Assembly: GCF_019200975.1 (NCBI RefSeq)
Contig: NZ_JAHTMR010000005.1
Location: 62,001-126,000, forward strand
DNA length: 64,000 nucleotides
Reading direction: 5' to 3'
From: Pseudomonas sp. PD9R
GTDB taxonomy: Bacteria > Pseudomonadota > Gammaproteobacteria > Pseudomonadales > Pseudomonadaceae
Numbering within the stretch: the stretch's first letter is position 1; the number at the start of each line of letters is the position of its first letter. A model generated the notes under the pieces. The model was not told the DNA's origin. It ran no database searches and saw only the letters and a program-made list of their open reading frames with translations. Positions 9,664 to 17,091 of the stretch are shown one piece after another. Position numbers and translations under genes: made by a program.

Positions 9664-10059
9664 TTAGAACTGCGGACCTGGCGTAGCAATACCGTCCCAG
9701 CCTTCTTTCACCGTGCGCAGCAAGCCGGCAACCTCGTCGAGAATCTTCGGGTCGCTGCTGATGTTCGCTTCAGCGAGACGTTTCATCATGTAAATGTAAA
9801 GACGGTCGAGTTCGCCAACTGCATCGGCGCAGTTTTCAAGATCCAGGCCTTCACGCAAGCCACCGACGATGCCGATGGCCTTGCTGATTGAAACGCACTT
9901 GCCAGGAATATCCTTGCGCTGCATGGCACCTTTAGCCTGGGCAATACGATCCAGACCACCCTCCATGAGCATTTGCACCAAACGATGCGGACTCGCTTCG
10001 GACGTCTGGGCGTGTGCGCCCACTTTCTGATATTGCCGAAGGGCTAACATTGGATTCAT
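9664..10059 (-). CDS. fliS: Flagellin export chaperone FliS
   Basis: Cytosolic chaperone that binds the C-terminus of flagellin and prevents premature polymerisation. The 131 residues include the conserved N-terminal pattern ALRQYQKVG and the ASPHRLVQMLMEGGLDRIAQAKGAM segment with the FliS helix signature. It is followed by fliT and is read from its own FliA-type promoter at 10097-10123, separated from fliD by a terminator. Confidence 0.95.
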   Translation of the reverse strand: MNPMLALRQYQKVGAHAQTSEASPHRLVQMLMEGGLDRIAQAKGAMQRKDIPGKCVSISKAIGIVGGLREGLDLENCADAVGELDRLYIYMMKRLAEANISSDPKILDEVAGLLRTVKEGWDGIATPGPQF

Positions 10060-10096
10060 GTTCTACCTCATTACCACAATGACTCGTATAACCAGT

Positions 10097-10123
10097 GTAT
10101 CGTCTGCGAGCCAGGAAACTTTA
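10097..10123 (-). promoter_or_regulatory. Sigma-28 (FliA) promoter of fliST
   Basis: The minus strand reads TAAAGTTT-N11-GACGATAC, against the enteric and Pseudomonas sigma-28 consensus TAAAGTTT-N11-GCCGATAA. The -35 is a perfect match and the spacing exact. It lies 38 bp upstream of the fliS ATG and just downstream of the fliD terminator. Confidence 0.85.
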
Positions 10124-10133
10124 GATCAAAAGA

Positions 10134-10175
10134 CAAAAACCCGGCGCACGCCAGAATGCGTAGCCGGGTTTTTGT
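10134..10175 (-). terminator. Terminator after fliD
   Basis: A 14-bp perfect inverted repeat (GACAAAAACCCGGC against GCCGGGTTTTTGTC) lies between the fliD stop and the fliS promoter. The A/T flanks give a U-tract on either strand. Confidence 0.88.
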
Positions 10176-10188
10176 CGTTAGCCCATGA

Positions 10189-11625
10189 CTAGCTGTTTGC
10201 TTTCTGCGCGTTCAGGGAAGTGAAGAACGAGGTGATGCTGCTCGCCGTCGCTTTCATTTGCCCGACCAGCAGGTCCATGGCGTTGTATTTAGCGGTCAAT
10301 GTCGCAGTCATGTTAGTGACACGCAAGTTCAATGCGGTCTGCTGATCCGAGAGGTTCTTGCTCAAGTTCTGCAGATTGGAGTTGCGCTGATCAAGCAAAC
10401 CGCCCGTCTGCACATAAGGCGTAATCGCCTTGCCCATGCGCGCCAGCAAACCATTGGTTGCATCAGTGCCATTGAACAACTGCTGCACCTGCCCACTCGT
10501 ACCGCCGCTGGCCATCGTCTTGCCGAACGCAACGGTGTCAAACGCCAGATTGCCAGTGTTCCGGTCGGTCATCACACCCAGTTGGGACAGCACGGCTAAT
10601 GGACCACCCGCTCCAGGAGCGGTCAGCACGCCCCGAATATCGGAAATCAACGCGCGTGGCATCGAGTCACCGGTAAACGCCGCTGAAACCGTGAGCTTGC
10701 CATCGGCATCCTGTGTCGCCTTTGACAGGGAATTGATGGTTTTCATGAGGGTGTTGTAGGAATCAACGAAGGACTGGATCGACGTTTGCAAACCGGTGGT
10801 ATTGGTCGCAACGGTGACTGTGGCCGCAGCCGGCGGAGTACCAGGGCTCACAGAAACCAGGTTCAGGGTCAAACCACTCACTGCACCGGTAACCGTGTTG
10901 CTCTTGCTGGTGACTGCAAGACCATCAATCGTCAGTTTTGCATCCGTGGCAACCCCATTGACAGCCCCTGAACTGGAAGCCGAGGGGTTAGCACCCATCG
11001 GTTGAGTACCGTCGATTGCAAGGCCGGCAATGCCGCTGACCTTAAGGTCTGAACCCGAACCAGTATTTGTAGAGCTGATCACCAGACGCGACGCACCGCT
11101 GCTGTCGGTCACGATGTTGGCGGAAATACCGTTGCTCGCCTGCGCGGAGTTGATCGCATCCCGAGTGCTTTGCAAGGTCGCATTGGCTGGAATCGTGACA
11201 TTGTAATCAGTGCCATTCTGACTGATTTTCAGAGTACCACTCGGAATGGCACTGGCAGCACCGCCGGCAAAAGAAGCACTGGCTACTTTCGAGCTTGTGG
11301 CCAGATTCTGCACGACAACACTGTAGGTACCGGCAACTGCGGTGTTATCCGAAGTCACACCGAGGATCGACGGAGTACCCGACGTTGCCGTAAAACCCGC
11401 AAACGCAGGATTAGTCTTGCTGCCCAGGTTGGTCAACGCCGTTTGAAAGGCCGTCAGCGCACTCTTCAATGAACCGACACCGGAAATCTTCAGCGTGTTG
11501 GTTTTAGTCTGGGTATCGATCTGCGTCTGTTTGGCCGACTTGTCGGCGTTGACCAGCGCCGTGACGATTGCACCGATGTCCAGGCCAGAACCCAGGCCAG
11601 AACCCGGTAAAATTGGACTTGCCAT
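10189..11625 (-). CDS. fliD: Flagellar filament cap FliD
   Basis: Hook-associated protein 2, which caps the growing filament and promotes flagellin polymerisation. The 478 residues begin MASPILPGSGLGSGLD, the FliD N-terminal motif. Terminal helical regions flank a Ser/Thr/Gly-rich exposed core, as in the family. It is preceded by flaG and followed by a strong terminator. The start has AAGGGAG upstream. Confidence 0.96.
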   Translation of the reverse strand: MASPILPGSGLGSGLDIGAIVTALVNADKSAKQTQIDTQTKTNTLKISGVGSLKSALTAFQTALTNLGSKTNPAFAGFTATSGTPSILGVTSDNTAVAGTYSVVVQNLATSSKVASASFAGGAASAIPSGTLKISQNGTDYNVTIPANATLQSTRDAINSAQASNGISANIVTDSSGASRLVISSTNTGSGSDLKVSGIAGLAIDGTQPMGANPSASSSGAVNGVATDAKLTIDGLAVTSKSNTVTGAVSGLTLNLVSVSPGTPPAAATVTVATNTTGLQTSIQSFVDSYNTLMKTINSLSKATQDADGKLTVSAAFTGDSMPRALISDIRGVLTAPGAGGPLAVLSQLGVMTDRNTGNLAFDTVAFGKTMASGGTSGQVQQLFNGTDATNGLLARMGKAITPYVQTGGLLDQRNSNLQNLSKNLSDQQTALNLRVTNMTATLTAKYNAMDLLVGQMKATASSITSFFTSLNAQKANS

Positions 11626-11708
11626 GTTGCGTCTCCCTTCAGGTTACTGCCAGTCTTTTGGCCTTTACCAGCTTCCAAAGAACGTACAAACACTATTCAT
11701 GCCAGCTA

Positions 11709-12062
11709 TCAGACTTTGGCATCGAACAATACGTGGCTCGCATTGCTCAGACTCTCTGCCAGCTTAAGAGCCTCTGCGGAGGGGATCTGTCGCACGACTT
11801 CGCCCGTTTCACTCGCAATCACCTTGACGATGACTTTTCCGGATTGCTCGTCTATCGAGAACTCCAGATTGCGCTTGATCGATTGCACAAACTTCTCGAT
11901 CTGCTGCACTGCCTGCTTGAGCCTGGTGTCATCCGAGTCCCGGCTTTTTTCCGCCACCGCAGTCACACTGGCAGCTTTAGGCGCCTCTACCGGCTTATCC
12001 GAAACGACACTCGCCGGCTGGGAAGCCGGATAAGACACGCCAAGCTTTACGCTCATATCCAT
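11709..12062 (-). CDS. flaG: Flagellar protein FlaG
   Basis: Small protein of 117 residues that influences filament length in Pseudomonas and Campylobacter. ATG at 12062 (MDMSVKLGVSYPA) is preferred to an in-frame GTG 9 bp upstream because AGAGGTG then lies at a proper distance. A variable N-terminal half precedes the conserved FlaG segment (LEFSIDEQSGKVIVKV through EVVRQIPSAEAL). It lies between fliC and fliD, as in other pseudomonads. Confidence 0.93.
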   Translation of the reverse strand: MDMSVKLGVSYPASQPASVVSDKPVEAPKAASVTAVAEKSRDSDDTRLKQAVQQIEKFVQSIKRNLEFSIDEQSGKVIVKVIASETGEVVRQIPSAEALKLAESLSNASHVLFDAKV

Positions 12063-12080
12063 GCCCGTCACCTCTTAACG

Positions 12081-12119
12081 TAAAAAGCGAGAGAGCGTGA
12101 CCAGCACACTCCCCCGCTT
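12081..12119 (-). terminator. Terminator after fliC
   Basis: The minus strand forms a stem of about 15 bp with a few G-U pairs (AAGCGGGGGAGTGTG against CACGCTCTCTCGCTT), a 5-base loop and a following TTTTT. It separates the highly expressed fliC from flaG. Confidence 0.8.
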
Positions 12120-12134
12120 AAACTCATTCCGAAA

Positions 12135-12995
12135 TTACTGAAGCAGTTTCAGTACAGCGGAAGGCAGTTGGTTGGCCTGAGCCAGAACCGAGGTAGAAGC
12201 CTGTTGCAGGGTTTGCTGCTTGGTCAGGTTAGCGGTTTCTGCGGCGAAGTCGGTGTCTTGTACACGACCTTGTGCTGCAGTGGTGTTTTCCACGATGTTC
12301 TGCAGGTTGGAGATGGTGCTGGTCAGACGGTTTTGCGAAGCACCCAGGTTTGCGCGGGTGGCGTTGATGCTCGCAATTGCAGCGTCGATCGCGGTGATCG
12401 CGTTGTCGATGTTCGCGGACAGAGTGGCGGAGGTAGCACCAGTCAGAACGATAGCACCTGCGCCACCGCTAGCTACCGACAGGCTGACGGCGTCGAACTT
12501 GGAGCTCAGTACCAGGTCGATGCGGTTGGCCGAGCCAGTGTTGGCGCCGACTTGCAGTTGCACGGTGCCAGCCGAACCATCCAGCAGGTTTTTGCCGTTC
12601 AGGTTGGTGGAAGCAGCGATACGGGTCAATTCGTCAGACATCTGACCGAATTCGGAGTTGGTAGCGGTCTGGTCAGCAGTACCGTTGGTGCCGTTACGTG
12701 CTTTAACAGCCAGTTCACGCATACGTTGCAGAATGTCGGTCGATGCTTGCAGAGCGCCTTCAGCGGTCTGGGCAACGGAGATACCGTCGTTGGCGTTCTG
12801 GATTGCCTGAGTACCACCACGGATCTGCGAAGTCATGCGAGTTGCGATCTGCAGGCCAGCGGCGTCGTCTTTGGCGCTGTTAATTTTCAGGCCGGAAGAC
12901 AGGCGCTGCATCGAGGTCGAAAGCGCATCGGAAGCACGGTTCAGGTTTTTCTGAACGTTCAGCGACGTGGTGTTGGTGTTTACTGTTAAAGCCAT
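12135..12995 (-). CDS. fliC: Flagellin FliC
   Basis: Structural subunit of the filament. It has only 286 residues: the conserved N- and C-terminal D0/D1 helices are joined by a short Ser/Ala/Gly-rich centre (about residues 140-200), so little outer-domain mass remains. Residues 30-51 match the flg22 immune epitope with a few substitutions. The centre is rich in Ser, consistent with O-glycosylation by the neighbouring pse/glycosyltransferase genes. A FliA-type promoter lies at 13076-13102. Codon use looks strongly biased, as expected for an abundant protein. Confidence 0.97.
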   Translation of the reverse strand: MALTVNTNTTSLNVQKNLNRASDALSTSMQRLSSGLKINSAKDDAAGLQIATRMTSQIRGGTQAIQNANDGISVAQTAEGALQASTDILQRMRELAVKARNGTNGTADQTATNSEFGQMSDELTRIAASTNLNGKNLLDGSAGTVQLQVGANTGSANRIDLVLSSKFDAVSLSVASGGAGAIVLTGATSATLSANIDNAITAIDAAIASINATRANLGASQNRLTSTISNLQNIVENTTAAQGRVQDTDFAAETANLTKQQTLQQASTSVLAQANQLPSAVLKLLQ

Positions 12996-13075
12996 GACGA
13001 ATTCCTCGTTGGTTGGGTACTGCGGCTTCCGGCCCTGGCAACCGCCGGGTATGGCCTAGAGAACCTTCGTAATAG

Positions 13076-13102
13076 TTATCGTCGGGTTGGCAGGTTGCTT
13101 GA
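13076..13102 (-). promoter_or_regulatory. Sigma-28 (FliA) promoter of fliC
   Basis: The minus strand reads TCAAGCAA-N11-GACGATAA. The -10 differs from GCCGATAA at one base, and the -35 is the TCAAG type common at Pseudomonas flagellin promoters. It lies about 80 bp upstream of the fliC ATG. Confidence 0.8.
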
Positions 13103-13150
13103 GGGTTTTTTAAAAAAAAATTGCCATCACCCTGCCACCCCCGAGAAAAC

Positions 13151-13167
13151 AGGGGCTTAGCGCCCCT
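13151..13167 (-). terminator. Possible terminator after the 88-codon gene
   Basis: A short hairpin (AGGGGC, TTAGC loop, GCCCCT) is followed on the minus strand by TGTTTTC. It lies downstream of the 88-codon ORF and upstream of the fliC promoter. The U-tract is weak. Confidence 0.45.
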
Positions 13168-13237
13168 CAACCGCAAAAAAATGACGCCATAAAACCATCC
13201 ACGACGCAAACCCGCGCGCCAGTGCGGCCGACCGACC

Positions 13238-13504
13238 TCAGGCCGGAACACTTTCCAGCAGTTCTACCAACTCGTACTCCAGGAAATCGGCAAGCCCCAA
13301 CCAATCCTGGCGCTCCTGACAGGCCAGCATTTTGGTCAACACGCATGTCCACGCCTGTTGAACATCCTGAGAGGCGGACAACACCAACGTCTGCGCCTCA
13401 TCGAACACATCGACCATGGTCAACGCAGCCTCGACATCACGCCCCAGTCGGAACAATCCGGCGCACTGACGGCATCCATTGATACATTTCAACCTGGCAT
13501 TCAT
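13238..13504 (-). CDS. Unrecognised 88-residue protein coupled to the Maf-like gene
   Basis: Not recognised. Its ATG at 13504 overlaps the stop of the Maf-like gene by 4 bp (ATGA), so it is translationally coupled and almost certainly expressed with it. The N-terminus has a Cys cluster C7-x3-C11-x2-C14, and further Cys lie near residues 54 and 62. The rest is predicted helical and acidic towards the C-terminus (LADFLEYELVELLE). The pattern could suit a metal-binding adaptor or a small chaperone-like partner; no function is assigned. Confidence 0.75.
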   Translation of the reverse strand: MNARLKCINGCRQCAGLFRLGRDVEAALTMVDVFDEAQTLVLSASQDVQQAWTCVLTKMLACQERQDWLGLADFLEYELVELLESVPA

Positions 13505-14790
13505 TGCACGAACTCCGTGTTGAACTGTGTCCCGGCAATCATCGCCCCCGCACGGCTGCTGTTTAAGAAACTCACTTGCGGGTGCCTGGCGATAAAACGT
13601 TCAAGTACACACAGGTAGCCGCGAAAATTCAGCTGTGTCCTGACTCGCTCACCCTGCCCATCCAATACCCAGTACCGTGCCTGGCTGACCGCTGGCCCAA
13701 GGTCGCCGTCATTCCAGCCGGTATGGGTCTTGTTCATCGGAAAGGCAAAATCAGCGCCGAACAACGTAATGCGCGCAGCACCCATTTTCACCGCCAGGTC
13801 CACCGCCGGGTGGATCACGCTGCCTCCCACATGCAATTGAGCCCTTGCGTGCTGCTGGCGCAATTGCGCGTAAATCGGGCTGGCGGAATAACTGCCATAA
13901 CGCTTGCCCCTCCAGGCCCTCAACATCTGCGGATCGCTCAGGGGCATGTACACCAGCGGGATGTCGTCGGATTCTTCGAACGGTAAATGCAGAACACTGA
14001 TGCGCTGGTCGATGCTCACCACCAGATCCGGTTTGATCCCGTTCTCGCGCAAGGGTCGATACGCCGTGTCGACGCAAATGAACAGGGGCCGTACGGCCTG
14101 CCCGCGTATCGCTGCCAACCGCTTGAAATGCCCTTCGAGACTCGGCCCGGTGCCGATCACGTAGATTTCCCGATCGGCACAGGTGCCAAACAATTGCGCC
14201 ACATCGTCGTCGGCGAGTAACACCTCAAGGCAATCCTTCAAGCGTTGCTGAATGACCGGTGACTGCGGATCGAACTCGCGGTTGTTGAAGCTCAAATGCA
14301 CTTCGCTGACCAGCCGATCACGAATTTTCGCATTGAAGTCATCCGCCAGCAGCAGCTCGGCCGGCAACGCAAAAAATGGCGTGAAAATGTCTGGCAGATC
14401 GCCGGCAAACAGAAGTTCCACACGCGCCGATTCAAGCCAATCCCGATGATCAAGCAGCTGCAGCACCAGCTTGAACAGCGCGCTATTGAGGACGTGTACA
14501 TACAACGTCTCAAGCCCGGGGCGCTCCATTAAAACCCGAGGCAGATCCCCAAGGCCTGTGCCGTAGACGTGCAGCCGTGGTTTGTCGAGCGGCAGACTGG
14601 CCGCCTGCACCCTGGCTTCGCGAAGGCGATCATGTCGGCTGGTGAGCTGAATGCCGTCCACACTTAACGTCGAGTCTCGACCTTTCAGCAGCTCGACCTG
14701 GACCGCACCGTCTTGCGTCAACAATCGCGCATACAACGCCGGCCAGCGCCGCTGTATGACCTGAGCATTGTCTTCAAACCATTCGCTCAT
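13501..14790 (-). CDS. Maf-like motility accessory factor (DUF115), putative flagellin glycosyltransferase
   Basis: The 429 residues contain the DUF115/MptE-like Rossmann region with the GTGPSL motif near residue 200 and the IDQR and FGADF segments that follow. Maf proteins transfer pseudaminic or legionaminic acid to flagellin in Campylobacter, Aeromonas and others. Its position between the pse genes and fliC supports that role. ATG at 14790 is chosen over one 12 bp upstream because GAGG precedes it at a usable distance. The last 4 bp overlap the next gene. The acceptor and the exact sugar are inferred. Confidence 0.85.
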   Translation of the reverse strand: MSEWFEDNAQVIQRRWPALYARLLTQDGAVQVELLKGRDSTLSVDGIQLTSRHDRLREARVQAASLPLDKPRLHVYGTGLGDLPRVLMERPGLETLYVHVLNSALFKLVLQLLDHRDWLESARVELLFAGDLPDIFTPFFALPAELLLADDFNAKIRDRLVSEVHLSFNNREFDPQSPVIQQRLKDCLEVLLADDDVAQLFGTCADREIYVIGTGPSLEGHFKRLAAIRGQAVRPLFICVDTAYRPLRENGIKPDLVVSIDQRISVLHLPFEESDDIPLVYMPLSDPQMLRAWRGKRYGSYSASPIYAQLRQQHARAQLHVGGSVIHPAVDLAVKMGAARITLFGADFAFPMNKTHTGWNDGDLGPAVSQARYWVLDGQGERVRTQLNFRGYLCVLERFIARHPQVSFLNSSRAGAMIAGTQFNTEFVQ

Positions 14791-14814
14791 GCAGCCTCGC
14801 ATTCCCTTCCAAGC

Positions 14815-14852
14815 AAAAAAGCGCTCAAGGTTAACCCTTGAGCGCTTTTTTT
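14815..14852. terminator. Bidirectional terminator between the KAS III gene and the Maf-like gene
   Basis: Perfect 10-bp stem (GCGCTCAAGG against CCTTGAGCGC) flanked by AAAAAA and TTTTTTT. It ends the leftward transcript of the ketoacyl synthase gene, so the Maf-like gene must be read from a promoter inside or just after this region, or by read-through. Confidence 0.9.
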
Positions 14853-14882
14853 GTATCAGCCTTTTTATGAAAAGTCTTTCAC

Positions 14883-15809
14883 TCAGGGACGATAAATAAT
14901 TGCCGAGCCCCAGGATAGTCCTACACCGAAACCGCTTAGCGCAACGCGTTTCCAGCTGGAGTCGAGGGCGTGTTTTTCCAGCAGTAACGGAATGCTCGAA
15001 GACACGGTGTTGCCTGTCTCGACCATGTCCTTGATGAACTTCTCCGGCTCGCCTTCGAAGCGTCGTGCCACCGCATCGACAATCGCCGCACTGCCCTGGT
15101 GAATGCAGAAGGCATCGATGTCGTCGGATTTCAGTCCTGACTCGCCCAGCAGTTCGTGCAGATGCGCAGGAACCTTGAGCAAGGCAAAGTTGAATACCTG
15201 ACGACCGTTCATGAAGAACACCCCGTCAGTCACCTTCAGGTGCGGTGCACCGGAACCATCGGTACCAAACTTGGCCTTGCCCAGCTCCCAGATCGGGTTT
15301 TCACCCATCCAGGTAGCGGTCGCCGCATCACCAAACAGCATGGTGGTGTTGCGATCTTCCGGGTCGACAATCTTCGAGTACGGATCGGCCGTGATCAACA
15401 GACCGTTCTTCAAACCGGCGGCTTCCATGAAGCCCTTGATCGCGTAAATGCCATAGACGTAGCCGGAACAGCCCAGGGAAATATCGAATGCCGCCACGGT
15501 AGTTGGCAGGCCCAGCTTGTCCTGAACGATTGCAGACGTGTGTGGCAGGCCTTCTTCGTCACCGTTCTGGGTGACGACGATCAGCGCATCGATGGATTCG
15601 CGTTTCAGATCAGGGTTACTGGCAAACAGCGCATTGGCCGCTTCAACGCACAGATCGGAAGTTTCCTGCTCGGCGTCTTTGCGCGGCAAGAAGGCCGAAC
15701 CGATTTTGCCCAGGATGAATTCTTCATCCTTTTCGAATTTTGCACCTTGTGCGTAATTGTCCACGCCGGCTACAGGAACGTAGCTCGCAATGCTTTTTAT
15801 GCCAATCAT
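14883..15809 (-). CDS. 3-oxoacyl-ACP synthase III-like protein of the glycosylation island
   Basis: FabH-type condensing enzyme of 308 residues from ATG at 15809, which has GGAAG upstream; the ORF extends further without signal. The catalytic triad is visible: Cys114 in LGCSGYVYG, His237 in CIHQGS, and Asn267 in ETGNTVSS. In P. syringae a KAS III homologue (orf3) lies beside fgt1/fgt2 and fliC and affects flagellin glycan structure. By analogy this enzyme probably supplies an acyl group for the flagellin sugar rather than making bulk fatty acids. That role is inference. Confidence 0.85.
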   Translation of the reverse strand: MIGIKSIASYVPVAGVDNYAQGAKFEKDEEFILGKIGSAFLPRKDAEQETSDLCVEAANALFASNPDLKRESIDALIVVTQNGDEEGLPHTSAIVQDKLGLPTTVAAFDISLGCSGYVYGIYAIKGFMEAAGLKNGLLITADPYSKIVDPEDRNTTMLFGDAATATWMGENPIWELGKAKFGTDGSGAPHLKVTDGVFFMNGRQVFNFALLKVPAHLHELLGESGLKSDDIDAFCIHQGSAAIVDAVARRFEGEPEKFIKDMVETGNTVSSSIPLLLEKHALDSSWKRVALSGFGVGLSWGSAIIYRP

Positions 15810-16038
15810 TACGGCTTCCCAATAATAAACAGCCCAATACCACCGCTCGCAAGGATTCGAGGGGCGCCGACAAACAGAGAAAAACGTCACCCCCGAGACG
15901 GCGACAACGGGAAGAATTAAGGGCTATCACTGAGTCAGACCGACCTCAGGCGCCACCTTCCCGGTTAATACAATACAGTGAAGATGCGCGTAATGACTCG
16001 CAGGTCACGCTATTTTGCCGAATCAGCCCCACGACCGG

Positions 16039-17091
16039 TTATTCGACCAATGACCAATCCATCGGCGTTCCACGCTTGATGGCCTGACGGGCGCGCCGAC
16101 CGACAACGGCTTCTGCGTGTTTGGGGGCCAGTCCCAGGCCAGGACGAATAGCCCGCAGATTGGTGGCAGTGAACGCTTCGCCGGCAGCCATGTCCTGCGT
16201 GACATAGAGCGAGCGGCGGTACACCACAGACTTGCGCTCGGCCTCGGTTACGCCGTAATGCACCTGACCCATGGACTGCCAGGCCCGCTCCGTTTCGATT
16301 ACCAGGCTGGCCATTTCCGCTGGTTCCAAAGAGAAACTGGCATCCACGCCGCCCGCTGAACGGTCGAGGGTGAAATGCTTTTCCACCACCGTGGCCCCCA
16401 TTGCCACCGCCGCAACGGAAACCCCAACGCCCATGGAGTGATCGGACAGCCCAACTTCACAGCCGAACATTTCGCGCAAGTGTGGAATCGTCCGCACGTT
16501 GCTGTTGGCCGGCGTCGCCGGGTATGTGCTGGTGCACTTGAGCAACACCAGATCCTTGCAACCGGCCTCTCGGGCGGCGCGTACGGTTTCATCGAGTTCG
16601 GCGAGGCTGGCCATGCCAGTGGAGATGATCAGCGGTTTGCCCGTGGCGGCAACCCGGCGGATCAGCGGCAGGTCAGTGTTTTCGAAACTGGCGATCTTGT
16701 AGGCCGGCACATCGAGGCTTTCGAGGAAGTCCACCGCGGTCTCATCAAATGGCGTGGAAAACGCCAGCATCCCCAATTCTTTGGCACGGGCAAAAATCGG
16801 CGCGTGCCACTCCCAAGGCGTATGAGCCTTCTCATACAGCGCATACAACGAGGAGCCTGCCCAGAGGCTGTCCGGATCCTTGATGAAGAATTCACCTTCG
16901 GACAAATCCAGAGTCATTGTCTCGGCGGTATAGGTTTGCAGCTTCAAGGCATGAGCGCCGGCCTTGGCTGCGGCGTCGACGATCTGCAGCGCCACTTGCA
17001 GGGACTGATTATGGTTGCCACTCATCTCGGCAATGATGAACGGCGGCGCATCCGGCCCGATCCACCGATTGCCGATCTTGAAACTAGTCAT
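16039..17091 (-). CDS. pseI: Pseudaminic acid synthase PseI
   Basis: Condenses 2,4-diacetamido-2,4,6-trideoxy-L-altrose with phosphoenolpyruvate to make pseudaminic acid. The 350 residues form a NeuB-type TIM barrel (IIAEMSGNHN at residues 19-28, GLSDHSMG near 220) plus a C-terminal SAF/antifreeze-like domain (about 290-345, RSLYVTQDM through RRARQAIKRGTPM). It overlaps the end of the pseG-pseH gene by 8 bp. A 229-bp gap separates it from the KAS III gene. Confidence 0.95.
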   Translation of the reverse strand: MTSFKIGNRWIGPDAPPFIIAEMSGNHNQSLQVALQIVDAAAKAGAHALKLQTYTAETMTLDLSEGEFFIKDPDSLWAGSSLYALYEKAHTPWEWHAPIFARAKELGMLAFSTPFDETAVDFLESLDVPAYKIASFENTDLPLIRRVAATGKPLIISTGMASLAELDETVRAAREAGCKDLVLLKCTSTYPATPANSNVRTIPHLREMFGCEVGLSDHSMGVGVSVAAVAMGATVVEKHFTLDRSAGGVDASFSLEPAEMASLVIETERAWQSMGQVHYGVTEAERKSVVYRRSLYVTQDMAAGEAFTATNLRAIRPGLGLAPKHAEAVVGRRARQAIKRGTPMDWSLVE

